Positions 1 to 10,600 of a stretch of DNA of 64,000 nt are shown here, in pieces (positions within the stretch are counted from its first letter, which is position 1; the number at the start of each line of letters is the position of its first letter). The position numbers and the translations under genes are program-made. Source of the stretch: Lunularia cruciata (lineage: Eukaryota > Streptophyta > Marchantiopsida > Lunulariales > Lunulariaceae); NCBI GenBank assembly GCA_948567375.1, contig OX419756.1, forward strand, positions 27,542,333 through 27,606,332, written 5' to 3'. Below the pieces are notes generated by a model. That model saw nothing but the letters and a program-made list of their open reading frames with translations, made no database searches and was not told the origin of the DNA.

Positions 1-1239
1 AGATTCTTTTGTTTTTCTTTTTCTTCATACAATTAGTTAACTACTCATATTAGAATAATGTTAGTAATTAGGATTTAGAGCTTAGGTCCCAATCACTAGA
101 GAAATATAATAAAACATGCAATCAAGAGATCTCATCAGAGTGAAGTGTGATAGCTTAATGTTGACATACTTATAATAAAGTCAATAAAAATAGTATGTTC
201 TTACAAGGATACTATTTAGAAATGCCTAAAAGTGAAGTGAAACATCCACTTGTCACCAAATCTTAGTTCATTTATTGTCTCTTTTTTAACCTATTGGGCA
301 GAAAATAGTCCTAAAAGAAGGTTGTGTCACCCTTTGTGGTGCACTACAACAAAAAGAAAATCACAAGGGTATCACTTTGACTTTAAAATCTAGCCAAGAT
401 TTTTCCTGAAGGTGATGGTTCTTCCAACTCCAAGTTCCATTCCATTCCATTCCAAAGATGCATTGCTTACAAATGTGTTCTACCCTTCCCAAAAGACACA
501 ACTTGCAGGATTTAACTTCTTGCTACTTCATGTCTAAAATTTTGGATTTTGTGGTATTGCCTGCAAGTTGAGCTTCCTTACCTATACTCTTTCTTAGAGA
601 TTGAAATAACATGCAAAATATAGGACATATAACTTGCAAAGATATAAGAGAATTCTTTACTTGTAATCAAAGCTTGCATTACATAAAAGAACAAACACAA
701 GTGCCATCATCACTCAACCTTATATACAAGTCTGGCTCCAAGCCAAAGGGATTAGAATCCCAAATGAATCTTGAAGAATTTGAGTCTAAACTGTCCATCA
801 TTGATTTTACTATCCTAATCTTGTCATATCCTAATCATCTATCAAATAATTAGGCTCCTACACATGTTAGGGGAGATATCAAATCCCACCTTATCTATTT
901 TTAGTGTACTCCAAGTATATGTACAAACTTGAGGGCCCTCCTCTTCAAGTATATACAACTTTGAGTCTAGTACCATTCCAAGGGCACTTGTCCTCAACTC
1001 TACAACTTCAAGTGCCACTTAACTTTGAAAGCACTCCTCTAAAATACATGTTATGTTGAGTGCAAGCACAATTGGCCTACTTAGAGTGCTCAACTATTGT
1101 ACAACTCTAAGTACCTAATTCTTACTAAAAGAATGGTTGTCATACATAAGGACTTCCTTTTTGGGGAGTGCCTTGGACTGGAATATTGGGGATGAAGGAC
1201 TTCATGCACCTCTCAAGTATCTAATTAGTTGGTTTGTCT
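1..1239. other. AT-rich stretch, no gene seen
   Basis: No reading frame here resembles a protein family I know; frames are short and broken. The base composition matches the decayed retroelement DNA that follows, so this is probably old transposon sequence. Confidence 0.4.
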
Positions 1240-1960
1240 AGGCTTGATACCTAGCTCTCTCTGGCAAGAAGGTCTGGCATACTTCATTGAACTTCTTATC
1301 CAAATGCTCCTTTAAGTGTTGGAATAGGCTATTCATGCACTCCTCCTTGTAGGCTTGATTTTGCAAGCATTAGACTTGCATCTTCAATTTGTGGCATTTC
1401 GCCCTCAAGGCCAGCATGAATCTTTCTTCTTTCAATGAGCAGGGCCTAGGTTTCTTCTAATCAATGTAGTGCCTTCAATTGATCTACTTCTCTTTGCTTT
1501 GACTGCCTACCTCACTTGGCCTTTTGTTCCTCTAGCACTTGAAGGCTTTCAACATGCTTAATCCTTTCTTCCTCTACCTCCTTGTCTAGAAGTTCTAGTT
1601 GAGCTACCACTTCCTTTTTGTACTCTTTCATTTGCAGCTCCAACATTACCACTTAGTCATACTTCTTCTATAGTGCACTCCAAGTGCTATCTTCTTTTTG
1701 GCACTTGCTACAAATTTGGTCTTTGGCTTCCTTCTTAAATTGACCAAAATTGAGGTAGAGTGCCTTCCAATCTCCTTCAGACCTTTTGGTCTTGGATGCC
1801 TAATGATTTAGTTCATCCTCAAGAGTGGCACTTCTCCTCTTCACTTCCTAGTTCTCCTACAACAAAGCACTTACCTTCAAAGCCTATGCCTTGTATAAGT
1901 GTTTGGCCTTTTCCACCTCATCCAGGTCCTCTTTGGCCAAAAGTGCTGTAACTTAATGCT
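1240..1960 (-). pseudogene. Decayed coiled-coil protein gene fragment
   Basis: Read on the minus strand, one frame stays coherent from about 1960 down to about 1240 although stops interrupt it. The peptide is rich in E, K, L, Q and A, with runs such as VAQLELLDKEVEEERIKHVE followed by SLQVLEEQKAK and REVDQLKAL, which has the heptad look of a long coiled coil. Several stops are TAG or TGA where Q, W or R would fit. I do not recognise the family. A coiled-coil gag-like or accessory protein of a retroelement is one option, a host gene relic another. There is no neighbour that explains it. Confidence 0.45.
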
Positions 1961-3152
1961 CATTGTTTTAGCTTAATTTTGAGTATCAATCTAGTGTGTG
2001 TGTTTGTGAGTGTTTGGAGAATTTTGAAGTGCAAGTCTGAGTGTTGGATGTTGGATTCCACAATTTTGATTTCATTTTGTGTCTTTGATCTTGAGTGGAT
2101 AGCAATCAAAGCAATGCCTTGACGGTTCTATGAGGAACTATAGTGTGGTAGTATTCTATATTGGTGAGTGAAGATGGGGTTGATGCAAGGTAATTTTGAT
2201 CAAGGAAGTTTTGCCTTTAGTGGAGGGGTGGAACACCATTATGAGGTAAAATCATTTGTAGTGAGTAGCCTTCTTCAAGAAAAATTTGAATCATCATAAT
2301 CAAATTTTGTTTGGAAAGAATTGGAAGTATTGTGATTATGGAGAATGTAATTTGTGACAAGATTATGAGACAATCCTTGTTACTCTCTTCAAGGTGTGGT
2401 TTCTACTTGAGAGACTAAAGATAAACTCAAGAAGAACTACATTGTTACTGTTTACTTTGTATTTGATCACTTCTAACTTGTATCTTTGTGGGAATGGACT
2501 TTACTTACTTATTATCACAAAAGTGATACTTGCTAAGTTGTCACAAAGTGTTGGCCAAACTTTTTAGAATTGAGTGAATTTGAAACTATGTGTGTTTGAT
2601 TTGTATCCAAGGATGAGAAGTTAAGGTCAATTTGGTGCAAATTGAGCCCAAAGTGCAAAATTGGAAGTGAGTTTGGAAACCCATCTCCTCAGATTAGGGA
2701 TTTGGATATTCCTATCCTCTTCATTTTGCTCGAGTTGATAGTTAGCAGAGGATTTGGAAGTTAGCTAACGGTAGAGAAGATGCATCAAATCAATAAAGAT
2801 TGTCTAGATTTAGAGATCAAGTTGGTGGAGGTTGTCTAGAGTTGATAGTAAATGGAGGATTTGGCTGTTAATTAATTGTAGAGGAGGTGCGTTAGATTGA
2901 CAAAGGTTGTCCAAGTTTGGAGGGTGAGTTGGCAAAAGTTGTCTAGAGTTAGAGGTTGCTCAAACTGCACTAGTTAGTGCTTTAGTTGGTGAAGCTTGGC
3001 CAATTTTGATAAATTTAGACATTTTGAGATATAGGCTATGGATAAGAAGGGCCAACAAGCCAACATGTTGGCATGAGGCTAGCCAATTTAGATGAGTTTT
3101 TGGTAGTTTTTGATCATCATTTGGTAAAAATCTATCCACCCTTCTAGATTGT
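1961..3152. other. No gene seen; decayed repeat DNA
   Basis: Only short broken frames. Phrases such as 'gttggtggaggttgtctagagttg' recur with variation between about 2740 and 2960, suggesting diverged short direct repeats. Nothing else could be assigned. Confidence 0.35.
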
Positions 3153-3217
3153 GTGCAATAGGGTTTGAACCCTAAATCTTTGGTTCCTAGATTGGTGCCC
3201 TAGCCAATTGGTCCACC
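3153..3217 (-). other. tRNA-like sequence (SINE head or decayed tRNA)
   Basis: On the minus strand the stretch carries an A-box-like TGGACCAATTGGCTAGGGC and, about 30 bases later, a B-box-like GGGTTCAAACCC, with spacing as in a tRNA gene. A full acceptor stem cannot be paired. It may be a tRNA-derived SINE head or a degenerate tRNA. It lies 41 bases before the insertion point of element A. Confidence 0.4.
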
Positions 3218-3253
3218 TTCACTGTTGTCTTCATGATTGGTCAATTGATTCAA

Positions 3254-3258
3254 CCTAT
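3254..3258. repeat. Target site duplication of element A, left copy
   Basis: CCTAT immediately before the 5' LTR; the same CCTAT is at 9872-9876 immediately after the 3' LTR. A 5-bp duplication is normal for Ty3/gypsy integrase. Confidence 0.9.
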
Positions 3259-4016
3259 TGTAATACCAAGAGCTAGCCATATGATCTAGATGTGAAATTT
3301 GGTTTGGTAACATCTGGAATGATGTTATACATGATAGTCAAAATAGATCAGATAGAAGTATCACCAAAAGGGTACTTCTACTTATAGGGCAGAAAACCAA
3401 AATAGATTTGAAAACCTTAGAACCAATAGCTAGACATATGATTTGAAGATGAGAATTGGGATGGTAACATCTTGAAGGATGTTACATAAGATGGACTGAA
3501 TAGATCAGAAAGAGGTATCACCAAAAGGGGACTTCTACTAATAGAGTTGGAACCAAAATATGCCTGAAATCTTTGAAGGCAATTTTGGAGGCCTAAATGG
3601 ATGAATTAGGCCTAAAAAATGTGCAGATTCCCCCCATTGAGGAAAGGCTGGCCTTCCTTCCCCCCTACTTTGTCTCGTCAAGAGCTTTCCAATGGTACCT
3701 CACCCACATGATTCTGAGATTCCTACAAGAAGATTCCTTAAAAGATTCCCTACGATCAAAACTTGTTTGACCAACTAGATAGGACCAAGACCAAGACCAA
3801 CATGTCACCCATCCAAGTAAGTAATCCAAGGATGGAGCTTGCTGACATGTCACATATCTATGTACCTAATCCTATGGTAGAGCTTCATTGGAAGAGATCC
3901 GCTTTACCTATATAATAAAGAGAAGGTGCTCCTTTGGAGCATCAGAGTTTGAGTGTGAAAGTGTGTGTTTCTCATGGTGTGTTTCTCTTCAGGTCTCCTA
4001 TCCTCGGAGCATTACA
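3259..4016 (+). repeat. Element A 5' LTR
   Basis: 758 bp, TGTAATACC to GGAGCATTACA. It aligns by eye along its whole length with 9119-9871 and with 18785-19516. It includes a TATA-like TATATAA at 3909-3915 in the context ACCTATATAATAAAGAG that is shared by all three copies. Confidence 0.93.
3909..3915 (+). promoter_or_regulatory. TATA-like box in element A 5' LTR
   Basis: TATATAA followed by TAAAGAG, conserved at 9764-9770 in the 3' LTR and 19427-19433 in the lone LTR. Position about 100 bp before the LTR end fits the U3/R boundary. Activity is inferred only. Confidence 0.55.
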
Positions 4017-4017
4017 A

Positions 4018-4034
4018 TGGTATCAGAGCAGGTG
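4018..4034 (+). other. Element A primer binding site
   Basis: TGGTATCAGAGCAGGTG starts one base after the 5' LTR. TGGTATCAGAGC is the usual plant PBS that pairs with the 3' end of initiator tRNA-Met. Confidence 0.88.
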
Positions 4035-4598
4035 TTGTCCAAGAGAGCGGATCACCCCTCTTGGAAGAACATAGGCTACTGAGACTGAGTAATTTTGAGG
4101 AGAGACATTCTGGTGTAATTGCTAGATTAGGAGGATAGAGTGGATGCTCCAAGAGGATAACATCCAGTGCCTCGCTTTCCATTCTTGAATCTATTCAACA
4201 TCAAGATTATGTTCATTCAACACGAGCAAGAGAGAGTGTATTTGGTTTTTCACTTCGGAGCAGAGTTCATGGATACAGTAATGAATTTGCCAAACTTAGT
4301 GATTTTGCCTATAGTGATTTACGATAGAGAGTGGGATTTGACAATTTACATTTGTTGTGATGGATTTGAATGTCTGAAATCCTTTCCCTTTTAACACTCA
4401 AGTAGAAATTCATTATGTAGTGAGACCGAAAGTGATGTTTAGAGATTTTGTGGTCAAGAATTTTGGTGAGGAATATTACCAATGAGTGGTAGCTTTTGAG
4501 GTCCCAATGGTAGTTCCAATAGTTTGTGTGCCCTCTAGAGTGATCATATTAACTCTCTATTGAAGGTTAGGGTATAGCAATCAAGTGTTACAAGAACC
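4035..4598. other. Element A leader
   Basis: Untranslated leader between PBS and the gag start. Frames are short; no domain is seen. Confidence 0.5.
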
Positions 4599-5785
4599 AT
4601 GGATCCGCAGTTGCAGGAGTTGGTACAAGGAATGCAGGGGATGTTGAACAAATTTCAAGAGATTAAGATGACCATGGAGGCATTACAAAGTCAAGTGCAT
4701 ACCCTCAAGAATGATCAAGCAATGCAAGAAGAAGAGCCATCTCAAAATCCAATACTTGTGACTGAAGTACTTGGAGAGGCATCCGTGCCTACAAACCCTA
4801 TCAATGATGAAGCCACATTACTCCTCCGGATGAAGAAGACCTACAACATTGAGCCTTACAAGGGGCAGCGTAAAATGAGAGTAGTAGAGAACTAGATCTC
4901 GAGAATGAATCAATATTTTTGGTTGTTCTCAACAGAGATCACCGAGCATGCTGCAGGCATGTTTGCATGTGGGTACTTGATCGATAAAGCACTCACATGG
5001 TACGACGCTTGGGAACGATCCATGTTGGCTGAGAGAAGGGAGGTCACATGGACAACAATGCAAGAAGGATTGCTGAAGAATTTCTAATCGATGGATTCTG
5101 TGCAGATGGCCTGGATCCGACTATGGGGATTGAAACATAAGAACAACATACAAGAGTATGTGGAGGCATTTCTGGATCTACAAGTTGCAATAACCAACAT
5201 GAGTCAAGTAGAGGCTCTTGAAAATTTCAAATGAGGGTTGAAGGAGCAGATTCGCCAAGAAGTCATGGTACAAGAGCCTCTTACACGATATTTGAAGCCA
5301 TTGCTTGTGTGCAAAGAATAGCAAGAGCATTAGGTGGAGGTGAAGGAGTAGTTCCATCTCAACATTATTAGGCAGAAATGCCACCCATGGGTGGACCAAT
5401 ACCGATGGAACTGGGCAACCTTTGGTTTTGAGACCGAGGAGCATGACCGCTTCAAGGAGAACAGGGACAGGTAGAACAACAAGGAGATGGAGTCCCACAA
5501 GGAAAAGGAACTCGAGGAGAACAACGTTGTTGTTACAATTGTGGTTGTATTGGGCATATATCTACCAACTATCATGCTCAACTTCCCAAAGGTCCCCGAC
5601 CTTCATACAAGCAATCTTTGAAACAACATGGAGTGATGCACTAAAGAGGAGGAGGTGGAAATCACTTTGGAAAATGAAGATTGCCAATAAATGTACCTCG
5701 TAACCTTATTGGCTTAATAAGGAAGTAGAAAAGCGAGGGAAGGAAGAAGACGAGCGCACAAAGGTACCGAAAGGCAATCTCACAA
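4599..5785 (+). pseudogene. Element A gag, broken
   Basis: The frame opens with MDPQLQELVQGMQGMLNKF, a helical start typical of chromovirus gag, and runs through a capsid-like stretch with the TWYDAWER and NIQEYVEAF signatures. Stops are at 4893 (TAG), 5085 (TAA) and near 5230. A zinc knuckle reads C-Y-N-C, then G-H, near 5530-5575, but its last cysteine is a tyrosine. A frameshift lies between about 5280 and 5500. The product would have packaged element RNA. Confidence 0.8.
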
Positions 5786-6300
5786 TTGATTGTAGTGAAT
5801 GGGGTCCTAAAAGACAATCAAGTGAGAGTGTTAATAGATCCAGGAGCCACAGAGAATTTCCTATCTTGCTCTATTACAACAAGATTGGGAATGGATCTAG
5901 AGAGAGATGAGAGTGAAGAAGTAGAGTTACCTAACGGACAAACAGAGAGGATTGAATCATTACCCAAGCGGGTAACACTCTTTGTAGGAAAATATCAAGA
6001 AGCAATTGAGTGGCGAGTGATACAATTAGCTCGTTATGATGCAATCTTAGGTATGCCATGGATGGAGCATTACAACCCTATGGTAGATTGGAGGAAGAAA
6101 GTAGTGAGACCAATGGTCGATCATTGGGTTAAAGAAAAACCACATAGGCAAGAATTGCCTCTGTATGTCATATGGACAACAACTATTTGTAAGATTGATA
6201 GGTGTTTCATGGGTCTAATAAGAGAAGTCCAGAGTGCACAACTCAAGGGACAAATTCCAAAGAAATTGAAGGATGTCATAAATGAGTTTCAAGATGTCTT
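5786..6300 (+). pseudogene. Element A protease region
   Basis: The frame from 5786 contains the retropepsin motif in altered form, VLIDPGATENF, where the family has D-S-G; the serine codon is now proline. The ILGMPWMEHYNP block near 6045 is the second conserved protease segment. The change in the active-site triad would by itself be expected to disable processing. Confidence 0.78.
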
Positions 6301-7640
6301 TCCTGATGATCTACCCTTGAGATTACCACCAAAAAGGAGAGTAGATCATAAAATTGAGACACTCTTGGGAAAGATGCCACCCTGTAAGGCCCTATATCGC
6401 CTATTACCTCATGAGTTGGAGGAGTGCAAGAATCAAATTGAGGATATGCTGCAGAAAGGGTTCATCCAACCTAGCGTATCACCATATGGGGCTCTGGTCT
6501 TGTTTGTGAAGAAGAAAGACGGTACAATGCGCATGCGCATTGACTATCAAGGTCTCAATTAGCAAACAGTGAAGAACAAATACCTCTTACCTTGCATGGA
6601 TGATCTATTTGATCAACTCAATGGAGCAAGACACTTCACCAAACTAGATTTGCAGAGCGATTACAATCAAATCCAAATTGCAGAGGAGGATGTGTACAAG
6701 ACTGCCTTTCAAACCAAGTATGGCCACTTTGAGTATCTCGTGATGCCTTTTGGTCTCACCAACGCACCTGCCACTTTCATGAGTCTAATGAATGACATAT
6801 TTCATCCATATTTGGATAAGTCTATCATTGTCTTCCTAGATGACATCTTAGTATACAATAGCACAATGACGGAACACAAACCAAATCTACAAGATGTCCT
6901 CTAGATTCTAAGATAGAATCAATTGTATGCTAAAATCTCAAAGTGTGAGTTTGGCAAGTCTGAAGTGGACTACTTGGGGCATAGAGTAAGTGCAAAGGGT
7001 ATTCAAGTATTGACGAATAAAATAGAGGTCATTCAAAAATGGAGTGCCCCAAAAGATTAGACTCAACTCAAGAGCTTCTTGGGTTTGATGGGATTCTATC
7101 GTTGATTTGTCAAGGACTTCTCCAAGGTTGCACAACCTTTAACAGCACTGCTTGGCAAGGAGAAGAAGTGGACATGGGGAACTGCACAAGAGTTGGCCTT
7201 TCAAGAATTGAAAGCCACGTTGCTACATGCACCAATCTTGAAGTGGTATGACCCAAAATGTCCAATCAAGTTGGCTACAAACGCATCAGGCGTAGCAATC
7301 GGAGCAGTCCTACAACAAGAGTGGCATGATGGATGGCATCCCATTGCATATTTCTCTTGAAAGTTGTTACCAGCAGAGCGCAACTACCACACCACAGAAC
7401 GAGAAGAGTTGGCCATCGTCTTGGCAACCAAGCATTGGAAGCACTATCTGGGCGAGAAGGCATTTGTGGTAGAGATAGACCACAAACCTCCAGTCTACCT
7501 CGAGATGTTGAAGGATCTATCTTGTTGCCAGATTTGATAGGCAGAGTGGCAAAAATGCTTCAACAGGACAATCACCTATGTTGAAGGTAAAAAGCAACTT
7601 GCAGATGCATTCAACCGCCTGCCAATGGCAAACAACTTGG
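6301..7640 (+). pseudogene. Element A reverse transcriptase and RNase H, broken
   Basis: RT blocks appear in order: the PYGALVLFVKKKDG segment, [33 protein letters not shown], the catalytic FLDD box at 6833-6844, and the LGHRVSAKGI region. RNase H follows with KLATNASGVAIGAVLQQE and NYHTTEREELA. Stops interrupt it at 6560, 6902, 7059, about 7110, 7358 and twice near 7537. Two of these, in FYR-stop-FVKDF and FS-stop-KLLPAERNY, are TGA where the family has arginine, fitting CGA to TGA decay at methylated CpG. Confidence 0.88.
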
Positions 7641-8890
7641 TGGCAGAGGTTCAGATTAACCCTAAATTTTGGCTAGAAATTTTGGCAGCTACAAAAACTG
7701 ATCCACATATTGTAAAAGGGCAATCATCCAAAGGCGTCACAAGCACCCAAGGACTCACCTTTTGTGATGGCAGATTATGGATTCCAAATGTCCCAAAATT
7801 GTGCACCACCATTCTAGCGGAATGTCATGATTCGGCCATTGCAGGTCATGTTGGAGTAGACAAGACCTTGGATGCAGTCCAATGCCATTATTATTGGCCC
7901 AAGATGTGCAACAATGTGATGGACTACATGCGCAATTGCTTACTTTGTTATCAGAACAAAGCTTCTAATCAACCACCTGTAGGGCTCTTGTAACCTCTCC
8001 CTACTCCTACACAACGTTGGGAACATGTGTGTATGGATCTCGTCTATGAATTACCCAAGGCCACATTAGGATTCAATTCCATTGTGGTCTTTGTGGACCG
8101 GCTCAGCAAAATGATTCATGTACGCCCTACCACCAAGGAGATGACCGTTCAATTCCACAACTTGCTCAATTATGCTTAGATGCAGTCTTCTCTCACCATG
8201 GCTTGTCTCGAGTACTCATCACCGATAGAGGTACTCAATTCACCAATTTGTTTTGGTGCACCCTCTTTGGTTTATTCAAAACCAAGTTGGCCATGTTCAG
8301 AGCTTACCACCCACAAATAGATGGACAAACTGAGCGGGCTAATCACACTATTGAAGACATGTTACGCAGCTTCACCTTAGAAGAGCAAGAGAGGTGGGAT
8401 ACCCTACTCCCGTTGGTGGAATTTACTTACAACAATTCAGTGAATGCATCCACCCAGGTCACTCTATTCTTCCTCATGTATGGTGAGCATCCCTCCACAC
8501 CTTCCAGCTTGATGAAGATCCGTCCGGTGGCTACCAAGGTTGATGTAGTCAACACATTTGTTTCTAGAATCCAACAAGGGGTGGAGAGCGCTAAGCACAA
8601 ATCACAAATTGCACAAAATTGCCAGAAGCAGTATGTTGATGCACACTGTAGGTACATGGAGTTCAATGTTGGGGATCAGGTGGGGCTATCGACAACCAAC
8701 CTCACATTAGTGGGATCTCGTAAGCTCAAACCTCGTTTTATTGGGCCTTTCTCAATTCTCCGTCAAGTCGGCGCTATGGCCTATCACCTTGAGCTACCAC
8801 CACACATGAAGATCCATCCAGTGTTCCATGTTTCCCTACTATGCAAATATGCTCCCCAATTAGGCTTGGGTCATTCCACACAAGACATTT
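7625..8890 (+). pseudogene. Element A integrase, one frameshift
   Basis: The zinc-binding HHCC domain is intact as H-D-S-A-I-A-G-H, then C-L-L-C. The core shows CMDLVYELPKA, TDRGTQF and a DGQTERANHTIEDML block, giving the D,D,E catalytic set. A TAG at about 7990 and a frameshift close to 8155 separate the zinc domain plus first Asp from the rest. The C-terminal GPFSILRQVGAMAYHL fold is present. Confidence 0.87.
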
Positions 8891-9105
8891 GACCTTGTCC
8901 GACACTCGTTGATGGCAACGAGGAATATGAGGTAGAGCGTATTCTCAAAAAATGCATGCGTCATCCACGGGTGTATTATCTTGTCCACTGGAAAGGTTAC
9001 CCTCTCTATGAAGCAACCTGGGAACCCGCTGCCAATTTGACACATGCACCGGTGTTGTTGCAAACATTTGAGCAACAATTGCACAACGAGGACGTTGCAT
9101 CTTAA
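8890..9105 (+). pseudogene. Element A chromodomain end of pol
   Basis: After a TGA at 8890 the same frame goes on as EEYEVERILKKCMRHPRV, YYLVHWKGYPLYEATWEP and LTHAPVLL, an ordinary chromodomain with the aromatic positions Y, W and W. It ends at TAA 9103-9105. In chromoviruses this module directs integration toward marked chromatin. Confidence 0.87.
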
Positions 9106-9118
9106 AAGGAGGGAGGTT
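9104..9118 (+). other. Element A polypurine tract
   Basis: AAAAGGAGGGAGGTT lies directly before the 3' LTR start and is the expected plus-strand primer. Confidence 0.8.
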
Positions 9119-9871
9119 TGTAATACCAAGAGCTTGCCATTTGATCTAGATGTGAAATTTTGTTTGGTAACATCTGGAATGATTTTATACATGATGGTCA
9201 AAATAGATCAAATAGAAGTATAACCAAAAGGGTACTTCTACAAATAGGGCAGAAAACCAAAATACATTTGAAAACCTTAGAACCAATAGCTAGACATATG
9301 ATTTGAAGGTGAGAATTGTGTTGGTAAAATCTGGAAGGATGTTACACAAGATTGACTGAATAGATTAGAAAGAGGTATCACCAAAAAGGGACTTCTACTA
9401 ATAGAGTTGAAACCAAAATATGCCTGAAATCTTTGAAGGCAATTTTGGAGGCCTAAACAGATGAATCAGGCCTAAAAGATGTACAGATCCCCCCCCCATT
9501 GAGGAAAAGCTAGCCTTCCTTCCCCCTTGCTTTGTCTCGTTGAGAGCTTTCCATCGGTACCTCACCCACATGATTTTGAGATTCCTACAAGAAGATTCTC
9601 TAAAAGATTCCATCTGGTCAAAACTTGTTTGACCAACTAGATAGGACCAAGACCGACATGTCACCCATCCAAGTAAGTAATACAAGGGTTGAGCTTTCTG
9701 ACATGTCACCTATCTATGTATCTAATCCTATGGGGAGCTTCATTGGAAGAGATCCGCTTTACCTATATAATAAAGAGAACGCGCTCCTTTGGAGCATCAG
9801 AGTTTGAGTGTGAAAGTGTGTGTTTCTCATGGTGTATTTCTCTTCAGGTCTCCTATCCTTGGAGCATTACA
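9119..9871 (+). repeat. Element A 3' LTR
   Basis: 753 bp, TGTAATACC to GGAGCATTACA, followed by the CCTAT target copy. It differs from the 5' LTR by scattered substitutions and short indels (for example a longer C-run near 9490), so the insertion is not very recent. Confidence 0.93.
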
Positions 9872-9963
9872 CCTATAAATATGTAGCTTTGGTTAAGAGA
9901 GGTAGTTTGATCCCATCCTTGGTGATCCTAGTACCTTAAGAGTAGGTAGACACTCATACAAAA
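9872..9963. other. Sliver of pre-insertion DNA between elements A and B
   Basis: Begins with the CCTAT copy of A and ends with the CAAAA copy of B (9959-9963). It joins 3258 to 15553 in the ancestral sequence, so A and B inserted fewer than 100 bases apart. Confidence 0.85.
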
Positions 9964-10351
9964 TGTAAAAGACCAAATCCAAGGAGAGAAATAGGAGAAT
10001 GGAAACTCACATTGGGACACTTGAATGAGGGAAAACTCCAGATGGCTAGCATGAGCTTTGGCTTTGGTATTTATAGGTAGCATACAAGGCCCTTGAGAAG
10101 CTTCTTCAAGCAGCTTTCTTAGAGTGCAAGCCAAGTTAACTAGGAAGCTTCTCAAGAAGCTTCCTTCTAAAAGCCGCCTACTTGGCGTGCAAGCTAAGCT
10201 AGTTGGAAGCTTCTAGAAGCTAGTTACTTAAGGTGCAAGCTAAGTTAACCGGGAAGCTTCCTAGATACTTCCGGAATATTCTAGGCTACTTTGTCTTATG
10301 TGCTACTTTGTAAGCCCGACTAACTTTGTCGCTAAATTCCATATTGTTCCA
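9964..10351 (-). repeat. Element B 3' LTR
   Basis: 388 bp; on the minus strand it starts TGGAACAATATGG and ends TTTTACA. It is rich in AGAAGCTTC words whose copy number differs from the other LTR. A TATAAATA box on the minus strand is at 10069-10076. Confidence 0.9.
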
Positions 10352-10364
10352 TATTCCCCCACCA
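10352..10364 (-). other. Element B polypurine tract
   Basis: Minus strand AGTGGTGGGGGAATA directly before the 3' LTR. Confidence 0.75.
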
Positions 10365-10600
10365 CTAGTTGGTAACGTCTTCGTCGCTAGTGAAGCTTCA
10401 AATTCTTGGATGGCCGTCTGTGCATTCTGGAGGTGAGAAAGGGGCTCCCAGGTGGCATCATGAAGGGGATACCCTTTCCATAGGACTTTGTACTCCTTAT
10501 GTTGGCGACGGCCTTGTTGGATATGGCGACGCGCAAGGATACAATCAACTTTGTACTCCTCATGATCATTGATAGGGATAGGAAGAGGGGGAGGTTGGAC
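10365..10600 (-). pseudogene. Element B chromodomain, shifted frame
   Basis: In a frame different from the integrase frame that stops at 10601, the minus strand reads NDHEEYKVDCILARR, then EYKVLWKGYPLHDATWEPLS and ALATKTL-like residues. This is a chromodomain with the expected Y, W and W positions. The frame change near 10600 means a one- or two-base indel has cut it off from the polyprotein. Confidence 0.83.

Larger units (their letters stand above)
3259..9871 (+). mobile_element. Element A: full-length Ty3/gypsy chromovirus, non-autonomous by mutation
   Basis: A 6.6-kb LTR retrotransposon with two LTRs starting TGTAATACC and ending ATTACA, a PBS, a decayed gag-pol, a polypurine tract and a 5-bp target duplication CCTAT. 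Domain order is gag, protease, RT, RNase H, integrase, chromodomain, which is the Ty3 order; the C-terminal chromodomain makes it a chromovirus. Coding sequence is broken by many stops, mostly TGA or TAG, and by at least one frameshift in gag and one in integrase (near 8155), so it cannot encode its own enzymes. The reading order from LTR to LTR is otherwise complete. Confidence 0.93.

Noticed and set aside
10069-10280. AGAAGCTTC words in element B LTR as heat-shock elements
   Set aside because: AGAAGCTTC fits nGAAnnTTCn, but the words also fit simple slippage repeats within the LTR and nothing else supports heat control; left as a possibility only.
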